Source: Parasutterella excrementihominis YIT 11859
GTDB lineage: Bacteria > Pseudomonadota > Gammaproteobacteria > Burkholderiales > Burkholderiaceae_F
Direction of reading: 5' to 3'
DNA: 49,213 nucleotides
NCBI RefSeq assembly: GCF_000205025.1
Contig: NZ_GL883685.1
Span: 1 to 49,213 of the forward strand
The notes under the pieces are model-generated. The model ran no database searches, was not told where the DNA came from, and worked only from the letters and a program-made list of their open reading frames with translations. Made by a program: the position numbers and the translations under genes. Within the stretch, counting starts at the first letter, position 1; each line of letters opens with the position of its first letter. Positions 7,541 to 16,233 of this stretch are shown piece after piece.

Positions 7541-7570
7541 TTATTAATAGTTACTGACAATTATTGTCAA
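7541..7570 (-). promoter_or_regulatory. Promoter and dyad upstream of the exported aminotransferase
   Basis: On the minus strand a perfect TTGACA -35 box (7565-7570) is followed after 15-17 bases by a TATTAATA-like -10 box (7541-7549). The -35 box lies inside a near-perfect palindrome, TGACAATTATTGTCA (7555-7569), a plausible operator. Confidence 0.6.
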
Positions 7571-7650
7571 TTAATCGGCGGTACAAGGAAAATTTACTAG
7601 GAAATTCTCATGATTGGAATATCTTTTGCGGATTTTTAGCTAGGGAAAAG

Positions 7651-7681
7651 AAAAAAGCCCGAAATTTGTACTTTCGAGCTT
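7651..7681 (-). terminator. Intrinsic terminator after yggX
   Basis: On the minus strand AAGCTCGAAA pairs with TTTCGGGCTT (plus-strand arms 7672-7681 and 7655-7664, one G-U pair) and runs into six T residues. It lies about 20 bases after the yggX stop. Confidence 0.75.
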
Positions 7682-7702
7682 TCTAGAAGAGATCAAAAAC
7701 CG

Positions 7703-7984
7703 TTATTCGGTCTTGTTTTCCGGCGCGACATAGCCTTCGGGATGGGCCACGCCTTCGCCGAAGAAGTGAGCTTCGATCTGGTCCATCAGCCATTTGCGAG
7801 CTCTCGGATCTGCCATGGAAAGACGGTTTTCGTTAACGATCATGGTCTGAAGATGCTTCCACTGTTCCCAAGCTTCTTTGGAAACATTGTTGTAAATCTT
7901 CATGCCCAGGGCGCCGGGAAGAGGCGGGTAGTCCAGGCCTTCGGCTTCGCGGCCGAGTTTTATGCAGTTAACCATGTGTGCCAT
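7703..7984 (-). CDS. yggX: Probable Fe(2+)-trafficking / oxidative damage protection protein YggX
   Basis: A small soluble protein of 93 residues, the usual length of YggX. The conserved N-terminal cysteine lies in [20 protein letters not shown], and [20 protein letters not shown] and [20 protein letters not shown] are family hallmarks. YggX protects iron-sulfur enzymes from oxidative damage and influences labile iron. I chose the ATG at 7984 because AGGAG lies seven bases upstream and the family begins MA; an in-frame ATG at 8002 would add six residues. It sits directly downstream of argA on the same strand, the order seen in many betaproteobacteria, and is followed by a terminator. Confidence 0.93.
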   Translation of the reverse strand: MAHMVNCIKLGREAEGLDYPPLPGALGMKIYNNVSKEAWEQWKHLQTMIVNENRLSMADPRARKWLMDQIEAHFFGEGVAHPEGYVAPENKTE

Positions 7985-8050
7985 TGGTGTACTCCTAATC
8001 ATTTATCTGAAAATTGTTTTTCAAGTCTACAAGCATTGGACGCCGCTGAC

Positions 8051-9478
8051 CTAAAGATCTTTTATGAAGATTTGTGAACGGCGCTGCCAGTTATACAAAC
8101 GCCGCTTTTCAATCGGTAAATCGTCTACGCCGGCAGGACGGAAACCGCGTTTCAAGAACCAGTGCATAGTTCTTGTGGTCAGAACAAACAGGCGGTTCAA
8201 TCCGGCCTTGCGAGCCTGGTTTTCAATGTGGCGAAGCAAACGCTCTCCGTCTCCGAAGCCCTGATAAGCCGCATCGACCGTCAGCGCAGCCATTTCCCCG
8301 AGTTTTTCCTCCGGGAACTGATAAAGCGCGGCACTCCCGTAGATCACACCGTCGTGTTCAAGAACCGTGAAGTGAGAAATGTCGCGTTCAAGTTTTTCGC
8401 GTGGGCGTTTGACCAACGTTCCGTCCGCCTCAAGCGGCTCCAGCAGTTTGATCAGACCAGAGACGTCGTCAGAGGTTGCCTGACGCAGGGACTCCAGATT
8501 TTCCATGGTCATCATGGTTCCCACGCCGTCATGCGTAAAGAGCTCAGCCAAAAGTCCTCCGTCCATTGCGTAGGGCACGATGTGAACGCGTTCAACGCCG
8601 TGTTCAAGCGCTTTCAGGGCAAACGTCAGGTTGTAGATATCTTCTTCATCGACGAGTTTGTCGTTAATGAACTCTCGAGCATCTTCCGCGGTAAGTTCCG
8701 TGACCACTTCATCAAAGCGTCTGACACCATCCACGTTGGTGAGCAGAATAAGCTTGTCGGCTTTTAGCGCACCGGCAATGGAAGCCGCTAAATCTTCGCT
8801 CGTCAGATTAAAGGCTTCGCCCGTGGGAGAGAAACCGAGCGGCGAAATTAAAACGATCCGCCCTCCGTCGAGTTCTCGATGAATCGCTTCGCTGTCAACT
8901 TTGCGAACGACGCCGGTGAACTTAAAGTCCACGCCGTCGATGATGCCTAAAGGACGGGCAATCACGAAGTTGCCGCTGACGACGCGACATTGGCTGTGAG
9001 CCATCGGCGTGTTCGGTAAGCCCTGAGAGAAAGCTGCTTCAATATCCAGGCGCGCTTCGCCGGCGGCTTCTTTGACGCACACAAGCGCATCGGCGGTCGT
9101 CACCCGAATGCCGTTGACGTATTGGGACTCGATGGCCTTCAATGACATTAGCTCTTCGACCTGGGGACGTACGCCGTAAACTAGGACGATTCGTGCACCT
9201 ATGGCTGAGATCATGCTGATGTCAGCAATCAAGCTGGAAAAATGTTCTTGAAGGATGGTTTCTCCGGCGAGATCGATGACGATCGTTTTGCCGCGAATGG
9301 AATGAATATGCGGTGCGACGCTTCTGAACCATTCGACCCAGGAGTCCATTGAAACCGGAACAATCGGGGATTCTTTATTTTCTTCTGACATGTCCGTTGA
9401 ATTAAGAAAGGCTTCAATTAGTTGTTGCTGAAATTTTAATATTTGAGAGACCGTAATTTTCTCGGAGAAAACGAGCAT
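8051..9478 (-). CDS. argA: Amino-acid N-acetyltransferase (N-acetylglutamate synthase)
   Basis: Makes N-acetylglutamate from glutamate and acetyl-CoA, the first step of arginine synthesis. The first two thirds is the amino-acid-kinase-like domain (GKTIVIDLAGE, then RIVLVYGVRPQVEELM and GRIVLISPLGFSPTGEAFN), which in this family senses arginine. The C-terminal third is a GNAT acetyltransferase domain, with AALTVDAAYQGFGDGERLLR as the acetyl-CoA loop and LNRLFVLTTRTMHWFLKRGF after it. From 9478 the protein has 475 residues; an in-frame ATG at 9391 (MSEENKES) would give 446, closer to the usual length of about 443, and may be the true start. Neither has a strong ribosome site. It is cotranscribed with yggX and divergent from hrpA. 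Confidence 0.92.
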   Translation of the reverse strand: MLVFSEKITVSQILKFQQQLIEAFLNSTDMSEENKESPIVPVSMDSWVEWFRSVAPHIHSIRGKTIVIDLAGETILQEHFSSLIADISMISAIGARIVLVYGVRPQVEELMSLKAIESQYVNGIRVTTADALVCVKEAAGEARLDIEAAFSQGLPNTPMAHSQCRVVSGNFVIARPLGIIDGVDFKFTGVVRKVDSEAIHRELDGGRIVLISPLGFSPTGEAFNLTSEDLAASIAGALKADKLILLTNVDGVRRFDEVVTELTAEDAREFINDKLVDEEDIYNLTFALKALEHGVERVHIVPYAMDGGLLAELFTHDGVGTMMTMENLESLRQATSDDVSGLIKLLEPLEADGTLVKRPREKLERDISHFTVLEHDGVIYGSAALYQFPEEKLGEMAALTVDAAYQGFGDGERLLRHIENQARKAGLNRLFVLTTRTMHWFLKRGFRPAGVDDLPIEKRRLYNWQRRSQIFIKDL

Positions 9479-9599
9479 TGTCTCGATGGTTTCGAAGAAA
9501 TTTGTTCAATTTGGGACAGTTGGCAGAAGCATTTTTTTGTTTAGAAACAAATAGCTTCGAAAATTTCGAGCAGAAAAAGCCTAAAAAGTTCTATCCTTA

Positions 9600-12500
9600 G
9601 TGAACTTTAGAATGAGAGATAAAGAACCTGGAACTATGGCAGGCGATTTAAGAGTTTTAAAAGCAAAGTTACTCGAAGCACGAAAAGCAGAGAAGAAGCC
9701 GCAGGCGGTTTCTCAAAAACAAGAACCTCCGCGCACCAAATTAACATTAAAGAAGAAAACTCCGGCAGCCTCTTCTGGAGCATCAGCTGCATCTAAATCT
9801 GCAGAAGTGAAGGCTTCGGCACAAAAGAAGAATCCGGCAGAGCCTTCCAAACGTCCGGCACCTAAAGGCAAAGGAACTTCTTTAAAAGGGCTTTCGGATT
9901 TGAGAGTACTGCGCAATCAGATCAATGCACCGCAGGAACAGAAAGACATAAACGAGTCCAAGAAACCTGCTGCCTCCGAGAAGAAGCCGTCCAGGGCCCT
10001 CGTGAAGGTAGGAAACGAAGTGCTCCGCAACATTCCCCCGAAACTCGAACTCCAGGAAAGCCTTCCTGTCAGCGAACGCGCTGACGAAATCGCTGAAGCC
10101 ATTAAAAACAACCAAGTCGTGATCGTCTCCGGTGAGACGGGTTCCGGTAAAACCACTCAGCTTCCGAAGATCGCCATGATGGTCGGAAGAGGACAAAAAG
10201 GTCTGATCGGTCACACGCAGCCTCGACGCATTGCCGCGACTTCTATTGCTAAGCGTATTTCCGAAGAAATGGACGCCGAAGTCGGCCAAGTCGCCGGCTA
10301 CAAGATTCGATTTAAAGACGAATTAGAGCCCGGTGCGACGATTAAGCTCATGACGGACGGCATCCTGCTTGCTGAGACTCAGCGGGACAGACTGCTCAAA
10401 GCCTACGATACGATCATCATTGACGAAGCGCATGAGCGCAGTTTGAACATCGACTTCCTCTTGGGCTACCTCCGAGAAATCCTGCCGAAGCGTCCCGACC
10501 TTAAGCTCATTATTACGTCTGCGACGATTGACTCGGAGCGATTTGCCAAGCACTTTGAGAGCGTCAACAAGAAGCCCGTGCCGAGCATCAATGTTTCCGG
10601 TCGTCTCTACCCGGTTCAGATTCGCTATCGTCCGGTCCAAGACGAAGAAGAAAATGACGACCGCACCCTGATGCAGGCCATTGCCGACGCATGTGATGAA
10701 CTTATGGGCGCCGGCAGCGGCGATATTCTGGTCTTTCTGCCCGGCGAACGTGAAATTAGAGAAGCAGCCGAAGCCTTGTCTCCGGCTGCAAGAAAGGGCG
10801 TTGAAATCCTTCCGCTCTTTTCCCGCTTAAGTATTGAAGAGCAGGACCGTATCTTTAAAACCGACGGTCGTCGCCGTATTGTGCTTGCCACCAATATTGC
10901 CGAAACCTCTTTGACGGTTCCCGGCATCCGATATGTGGTTGATACCGGGTTGGCCCGTGTGAAGCGTTACTCTTACCGCAATAAAGTGGAACAGCTGCAG
11001 ATCGAGCCGATCAGCCAAGCGGCAGCTAAGCAGCGTGCCGGCCGATGCGGTCGTGTGGCCAACGGTATTTGTATCCGACTCTACGATGAGAAAGATTTCG
11101 AAAAGCGCCCCGAATTTACCGATCCGGAAATTCTGAGAAGCTCGTTGGCGACCGTGATTCTCCGTATGAAGTCGCTGCATCTGACTGATGTTCGCGAGTT
11201 CCCGTTTGTTCAAGCCCCGCTTCAGCGTGCGATTACCGACGGCTATGACCTATTGATCGAATTGAATGCGGTAAAAGAACGCGGAGGCGAATTAACCCCT
11301 GTCGGAAAAGAACTTGCCCGACTGCCGCTCGACGCGCGTCTTGCCCGCATGCTGCAGGCGGCCGCAGAAAACCAAGCTTTGGCAGAAGTGCTGATTATTG
11401 CTTCGGCGATCAGTATTCAGGATCCTCGTGAACGTCCTTTGGATGCTCAGGATAAAGCGGCCGCGGCACACAAAAAATTTGCCGACGAAAAGAGCGATTT
11501 CCTTTCTCTGATTAAGCTTTGGAACTGGACGCAGGATGCGATCGCTAACAAAGAAAGCAATCGACTGCTGGAGCAGAAGTTCCGCCAAAACTATCTTTCG
11601 GTAAAGAGGCTTCGCGAGTGGCGCGATGTTTACCGTCAGCTCAAGGAGCTCACGCAGGAAATGGGCTGGCGTTTAAATACTGCGCCGGCAACCTATGAAC
11701 AGCTGCATAAAGCACTCCTGTCCGGTCTCTTGGGCAATATCGGTATGAAAGACGTTCAGGCTGATTACAAAACGCCGCCCTACATAGGCGCCAGGGGCAT
11801 TAAGTTTTGGTCGTGGCCCGGTTCTTCTCTGGCGAAGAAGGGCGGCAAATGGATTATGGCTTCCGAGATCGTGGAAACAACCCGCCTATTTGCCAGAACG
11901 CTTGCGAATCTCGAGCCTGAGTGGATTGAGAAGGTCGGCTCGCACTTGATTAAAAAGTCTTGGAGCGATCCTCATTGGGAGAAAAAGGCCGGCAACGTCA
12001 TCGCCTTAGAAAAGGGCACCCTGTACGGTCTGCCAGTGTACACGGAACGAAAGGTGGATTTTTCCCGCAAGGATCCGAAAACCTCTAGAGAGATCTTTAT
12101 TCGCCGAGCTCTGGTAGAAGAAGAACTCGAAAGCCAGGCCCCGTTCTGGCAGCACAACGTCGCCATGATCAACAACATCCGCGAGATGGAACACAAGTCT
12201 CGTCGTCCGGATGTGCTGGTGGACGACAGCATGATTTACGAGTTTTATGACAAGAAAATCAGTCAGGGCGTTGTCAATCAGCAGACCTTTGATAAGTGGC
12301 GAGAAAAGGCGGAAGCGGAGAATCCGAAACTTTTGTTCCTTCAGAAGTCCGACTTGATGCGTCATGACGCAGCCGGCATCACGATCGAATACTTCCCGAA
12401 GAAGCTTGAGATCGCCGGCATCCCGATGGCGCTGAATTACAACTTTGATCCGGGTTCTCCGCGTGACGGCGTCACGATGACCGTACCGCTTTATGCCCTG

Positions 12501-13781
12501 AACCAGCTGGATCCGGTCCGCTTGGAGTGGCTCGTGCCCGGCATGGTCAAAGAAAAAGTTCAGATGCTGCTCAAGAGTCTTCCTCAGCGTCTGCGCCGTC
12601 ATTTTGTGCCGCTGCCCGATTGGGCAAAATCTTTTGCCCAGCGTCATGAAGTTCCCGACGGAGATCTCATCGAACTCTTGATTAAAGAGGCACGAGAGCA
12701 GTTCCGTATTGATATCCAGAAATCAGACTTCAAGTTTGAGATGCTTCCGCCGCATCTCAGCATGAATTACAAGGTAGTTGACGAACACGGCAGACAGCTT
12801 GCCATGTCCCGCAGTATTCCGCAGTTGAGAAGCGAATTGAGCACTGAAGCCCGCAAGACGTTCCAGAACATCGCGTCCCAGGACAGCAAAGTTGCGGAAG
12901 ACCTCCAGGACGAGATAACGGAATGGAACTTCGGTGAATTGCCCGATGTCATGGAGATTAAGAAGAAGGGCATTTCGCTCATCGGCCACCCGGCATTAGT
13001 GGATAAGGGTGAATATTGCTCTTTGGAAGTTTTTGATGATCCGGACCAAGCGGCCCGTATTCATCGACGGGGTTTGATTCGCTTGATCCGTTTGGGACTG
13101 AAGGAACAGATTAAGTATCTGGATAAGAATTTGAAGTCGATGCAGACGACGCAGATCCAAGGCGCATCCATTGTTTCTTTGAGAAAGGCTTTCCCGTCCT
13201 TTGAGGAACTCAAGCAAGACGTCATAGATGCCTCGATCGAAACGGCCGCCTTTACCGGAGAACTCCCGGTTAATGAAGAGCAGTTCAGGGAAACGATTGC
13301 GAACGTGAAGGAAAAGCTCGGATTGCTGACGCTGGAGCTGGCGCGCCTCTTGAGTTCGATTGTTTCTGAAGCGGCTTTAGCTCAACAGAAGCTCAATTCG
13401 ATCAAGAGCTATAAGGAAGTCAGCGAGGACATTACGGCTCAGCTCTCCGACTTGTTCCCATCGCATTTCCTGCTCACGATCCCGTTCAGCCAGCTGCGTC
13501 ACTATCCGCGTTACATGAAGGCCATTCAAGTTCGTATCGATCGTCTGAAAAACGATCCAGGCAGAGATGCTGAACGTATGGCCGAGATTCGTCAGCTTAC
13601 GGTTAATTACAAGAGGGAGTTGTCTGCCAGAAGAGGCGTCTACGATGCCAAACTGGTCGAATTCGGGAATATGCTTCAGGAGCTGAGGGTTTCTCTTTTT
13701 GCGCAGGAACTCAGAACGCCGATGCCGGTGAGCGTCAAGCGTCTGAATAAAATGTGGGATGCGATTCTTCGTGAGCACTAA
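9600..13781 (+). CDS. hrpA: ATP-dependent RNA helicase HrpA (DEAH box)
   Basis: A long DEAH-box helicase of up to 1393 residues, close to the usual 1300. Walker A GETGSGKTT lies near residue 180, DEAH near 275 (IIIDEAHERSLNIDFLLGYL), SAT in LIITSATIDSERFAKHF, and motif VI QRAGRCGRVANG near 480, followed by the HA2/OB-like regions and the HrpA-specific C-terminal half. In E. coli HrpA acts in mRNA processing and resolves collided ribosomes. The first ~140 residues are low-complexity and rich in Lys, Ala and Pro. The frame opens with GTG at 9600, but ATG at 9612 or 9636 (MAGDLRVLKAKLL) are plausible starts; none has a clear ribosome site. It is divergent from argA, as in related genomes. Confidence 0.95.
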   Translation: MNFRMRDKEPGTMAGDLRVLKAKLLEARKAEKKPQAVSQKQEPPRTKLTLKKKTPAASSGASAASKSAEVKASAQKKNPAEPSKRPAPKGKGTSLKGLSDLRVLRNQINAPQEQKDINESKKPAASEKKPSRALVKVGNEVLRNIPPKLELQESLPVSERADEIAEAIKNNQVVIVSGETGSGKTTQLPKIAMMVGRGQKGLIGHTQPRRIAATSIAKRISEEMDAEVGQVAGYKIRFKDELEPGATIKLMTDGILLAETQRDRLLKAYDTIIIDEAHERSLNIDFLLGYLREILPKRPDLKLIITSATIDSERFAKHFESVNKKPVPSINVSGRLYPVQIRYRPVQDEEENDDRTLMQAIADACDELMGAGSGDILVFLPGEREIREAAEALSPAARKGVEILPLFSRLSIEEQDRIFKTDGRRRIVLATNIAETSLTVPGIRYVVDTGLARVKRYSYRNKVEQLQIEPISQAAAKQRAGRCGRVANGICIRLYDEKDFEKRPEFTDPEILRSSLATVILRMKSLHLTDVREFPFVQAPLQRAITDGYDLLIELNAVKERGGELTPVGKELARLPLDARLARMLQAAAENQALAEVLIIASAISIQDPRERPLDAQDKAAAAHKKFADEKSDFLSLIKLWNWTQDAIANKESNRLLEQKFRQNYLSVKRLREWRDVYRQLKELTQEMGWRLNTAPATYEQLHKALLSGLLGNIGMKDVQADYKTPPYIGARGIKFWSWPGSSLAKKGGKWIMASEIVETTRLFARTLANLEPEWIEKVGSHLIKKSWSDPHWEKKAGNVIALEKGTLYGLPVYTERKVDFSRKDPKTSREIFIRRALVEEELESQAPFWQHNVAMINNIREMEHKSRRPDVLVDDSMIYEFYDKKISQGVVNQQTFDKWREKAEAENPKLLFLQKSDLMRHDAAGITIEYFPKKLEIAGIPMALNYNFDPGSPRDGVTMTVPLYALNQLDPVRLEWLVPGMVKEKVQMLLKSLPQRLRRHFVPLPDWAKSFAQRHEVPDGDLIELLIKEAREQFRIDIQKSDFKFEMLPPHLSMNYKVVDEHGRQLAMSRSIPQLRSELSTEARKTFQNIASQDSKVAEDLQDEITEWNFGELPDVMEIKKKGISLIGHPALVDKGEYCSLEVFDDPDQAARIHRRGLIRLIRLGLKEQIKYLDKNLKSMQTTQIQGASIVSLRKAFPSFEELKQDVIDASIETAAFTGELPVNEEQFRETIANVKEKLGLLTLELARLLSSIVSEAALAQQKLNSIKSYKEVSEDITAQLSDLFPSHFLLTIPFSQLRHYPRYMKAIQVRIDRLKNDPGRDAERMAEIRQLTVNYKRELSARRGVYDAKLVEFGNMLQELRVSLFAQELRTPMPVSVKRLNKMWDAILREH

Positions 13782-13936
13782 CTACATATTGAGTGAAGTT
13801 AGAAAAATGATTAGTAATTTCCCTTATATAAGTGTTTAATTTGGGCGGTGAGGCCGATTTTTTATGGTTTCGCCGAACGAATTGGCGCAAAATAACAAAT
13901 ACTCACCAATTAATGACCTCTTCTCTTCTCCTCTGG

Positions 13937-15079
13937 ATGGAAAAAATGCGTTTATCGGCAGCGATTCTCTGTGCTTTTTTATCGTTTAGTTTTATTGCCG
14001 CTCCTACCGTAGAGGCTGCTCAGAAGAAACCGGCGGCTGTTAAAGTCGTCAAGAAAAAAGCAGTGAAAAAGACCGTTGTCGAGAAGACAGCGAAGAAGAA
14101 AGTTGTTGCTGCTTCGGCAAAGAAGAAGGCTAAGGCTCCTAAGGCAAAAGCTGCCGGCAAACGGGTCGCGGTGAAAAGCGTTGTTCGTAAACGGGCCTCA
14201 GCTCGTTCCTCCAGCCGCAAATTTGCCTCTTCTAAGAACTATCGTCCGAGAAAGGCGATTGACTGGGCTACTTACCGCAGCCGCGGACCTTCCTACGCAC
14301 AGCTTATAGGCCTGAAGGGCTCCAGCGATCCGCTGGGACTCTCCTCGACGGCCGTGCTCGCCTACGACATGGACACAAACCAAGTTTTGTATGAAAAGAA
14401 TGCCGATCAGCCCCTGCCGATCGCATCTATTACAAAACTGATGACGGCGCTGGTGATCGTGGAATCCGGCGTCAATTTAGACGACAAGTTCACTGTTACG
14501 CGTGAAGACTTCGTTCCTTCGAGCGCTCACTCCAAGCTTCGCATGGGCATGGAGATCTCCCGCCGTCAGGCTTTGCATCTGGCTTTAATGAGTTCGGATA
14601 ACCGTGCGGCTCATTTCCTCGCCCGTACCTATCCGACCGGAAAAGCACAGTTCATTAAAGAAATGAACATCAAAGCTGCGCTTCTCGGCATGAAAGACTC
14701 CGTCTTCTATGACTCTATCGGTTTGAATAACGACAATCGCTCTTCTGCGGTGGATCTGTCTTACCTCATCACAGGCGCGAGCGAATATGCACTCATCCGT
14801 GAACTCTCGACTACGCCGGAAGCTTCCTTCCGTATCGGCAAGCGTGAAGTCATCAGCAGCACCACGAACCGTCTGATTAAAGACGAAGATTGGGACATCG
14901 AGCTGCAGAAGACTGGTCTGACGACAGCGGCCGGCTACTGCATGGTCATGCAGGCGCACGTCGACGGAAAGAATGTTGCATTCATCTTCCTCGACTCTCC
15001 GAATAAGTACGCTCGCGCCAACGACGCAGAAAAACTTCGTTCATATTTGAGCCGTGAAAGCGTTGTAGCTTCGAATTGA
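13937..15079 (+). CDS. pbpG: D-alanyl-D-alanine endopeptidase (PBP7-like serine peptidase)
   Basis: A periplasmic peptidase of the S11 family that cuts peptidoglycan cross-links or trims pentapeptides. The catalytic motifs are intact: SITK near residue 164 (PIASITKLMTALVIVESG), SDN in LMSSDNRAAHFLA, and KTG in LQKTGLTTAAGYCMVM. The ATG at 13937 opens a signal peptide (KMRLSAAILCAFLSFSFIAA to VEAA); another in-frame ATG lies at 13946, and the frame runs back to a GTG at 13832 with no fitting N-terminus. Between the signal and the catalytic domain are about 75 residues packed with Lys, Arg, Ala and Val (KKAVKKTVVEKTAKKKVV and similar), which is unusual for the family. A terminator follows. Family is certain; the exact enzyme (PBP7 or PBP5/6 type) is inferred from the short C-terminus without membrane anchor. 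Confidence 0.85.
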   Translation: MEKMRLSAAILCAFLSFSFIAAPTVEAAQKKPAAVKVVKKKAVKKTVVEKTAKKKVVAASAKKKAKAPKAKAAGKRVAVKSVVRKRASARSSSRKFASSKNYRPRKAIDWATYRSRGPSYAQLIGLKGSSDPLGLSSTAVLAYDMDTNQVLYEKNADQPLPIASITKLMTALVIVESGVNLDDKFTVTREDFVPSSAHSKLRMGMEISRRQALHLALMSSDNRAAHFLARTYPTGKAQFIKEMNIKAALLGMKDSVFYDSIGLNNDNRSSAVDLSYLITGASEYALIRELSTTPEASFRIGKREVISSTTNRLIKDEDWDIELQKTGLTTAAGYCMVMQAHVDGKNVAFIFLDSPNKYARANDAEKLRSYLSRESVVASN

Positions 15080-15107
15080 TCGCTGAATCGATCTAAATCA
15101 TCACAAG

Positions 15108-15143
15108 TGACGCATTGGACTAAAAGTTCAATGCGTCATTTTT
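15108..15143 (+). terminator. Intrinsic terminator after the PBP7-like gene
   Basis: TGACGCATTG (15108-15117) pairs perfectly with CAATGCGTCA (15129-15138) and is followed by five T residues. Confidence 0.85.
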
Positions 15144-15220
15144 AGGTTTTAGAAAACTTTGAATTTTCTGTTTCGCATTCAATTGATTAGAATCGAGACA
15201 CCAATTTTGAAGGAAAGCAC

Positions 15221-16003
15221 GTGAGAGAGATCTGTCTGGATACCGAAACCACTGGCATGGCCGCTAAGGAAGGCGACCGAATCATTGAAATCGGCTGCGT
15301 TGAACTTGGAGAACACGGATTAACCGATAAAAATTTTCATGAGTACATCGATCCGGAACGCCAGATGGAGGCAGAGGTTATCCGCGTCCACAAGATCACC
15401 AATGAATTTTTAGTCGGTAAGCCGAAGTTTGCGGACATCGCCGACAAGTTCATTGAATTTGTTCAGGGCGCCAGACTCATCATTCACAATGCTCAGTTCG
15501 ACATCGGCTTCCTCAATGAGGAGTTGAGAAAGCTCGGCAAACCCTCGATGGAAGAGATTTGCGGCAAGGACAACATTATCGACTCGATGGAGCTTGCCAA
15601 AGCCGCATTCCCTCAGATGCACAACAGCTTGGATGCATTGTGTAAGCGTCTCGAAATCGACACGACCCGACGCGTCAAAGAAGGCCACGGCGCCCTTTTG
15701 GACGCGGAGCTTTTAGGCCAGGTTTACCTCGTTCTTAAACAGCAGCAAGGCATCTTGGAGATTGATGCGGCGCCGGTGAGTGCCGATGTTCACGATATCT
15801 CCGACGTTGAGCTGCCGGTTATTCGAGCCACGGAAGAGGATCTCTCTGAAAACGAACGTGTCTTGGAAATGGTGCGAAAAGCTGCCAAAGGTCCCGCGCT
15901 TTACGATTTGGATGAAGAAACCTTTAACGCCAAACGCAAGGAAGAGCAGGACGCGCTCGATGCAAAGGAAGCTAAGCTGCAGGATTTGCTGAAAAATCTT
16001 TGA
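15221..16003 (+). CDS. dnaQ: DNA polymerase III epsilon subunit (3'-5' proofreading exonuclease)
   Basis: The proofreading subunit of the replicative polymerase, 260 residues against about 243 in E. coli. The DEDDh exonuclease residues are visible: DTETTG near residue 6, NAQFDIGFL near 92, and HGALLDAELLGQVY near 155-165. The C-terminal tail after residue 190 is charged and should carry the alpha-subunit contact. The start is GTG at 15221, with AAGGAAAG upstream and the expected ICLDTETTG directly after it. A candidate promoter, TTTCTG-N17-TAGAAT, lies about 25-50 bases upstream. It follows a terminator and appears to be a single-gene transcript. Confidence 0.95.
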   Translation: MREICLDTETTGMAAKEGDRIIEIGCVELGEHGLTDKNFHEYIDPERQMEAEVIRVHKITNEFLVGKPKFADIADKFIEFVQGARLIIHNAQFDIGFLNEELRKLGKPSMEEICGKDNIIDSMELAKAAFPQMHNSLDALCKRLEIDTTRRVKEGHGALLDAELLGQVYLVLKQQQGILEIDAAPVSADVHDISDVELPVIRATEEDLSENERVLEMVRKAAKGPALYDLDEETFNAKRKEEQDALDAKEAKLQDLLKNL

Positions 16004-16233
16004 CAAGTCGAGCAGAGCAACTCAAATTTGGTGGTTAGGAGGCTATAGGGGCGACGGCCTCTTTACAATCTTCCGGCAGGGCTGCATCTTTGATGCTTCC
16101 TAAAGAATTTCGTCCGGCTTTCGACATGTAGTTTCGAAAGCCCCAACAAGCGCCGGTTCATGTTTGATCGAACTGGGCAATTAAAAGATTCTATGAAAAA
16201 CCGAGGCAATGGCTTCGGCTCTAAGAGTAAGTT
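16004..16233 (+). other. dnaQ-rluB gap with three hairpins
   Basis: No gene seen. The stretch contains GAGGC/GCCTC (16039-16061), GCATC-TTT-GATGC (16084-16096) and the strong GGCTTTCGA-N9-TCGAAAGCC (16116-16142). None has a proper T-run. I could not fold the region into a tRNA cloverleaf or a riboswitch class that I recognise. Confidence 0.45.

Noticed and set aside
14030-14220. DNA repeat or CRISPR-like array
   Set aside because: The repetition comes from Lys/Ala codons inside one reading frame; there are no regular repeat units with unique spacers.
16004-16233. tRNA or known riboswitch after dnaQ
   Set aside because: Three hairpins exist but no acceptor/anticodon/T-arm arrangement or CCA end, and no aptamer core that I recognise.
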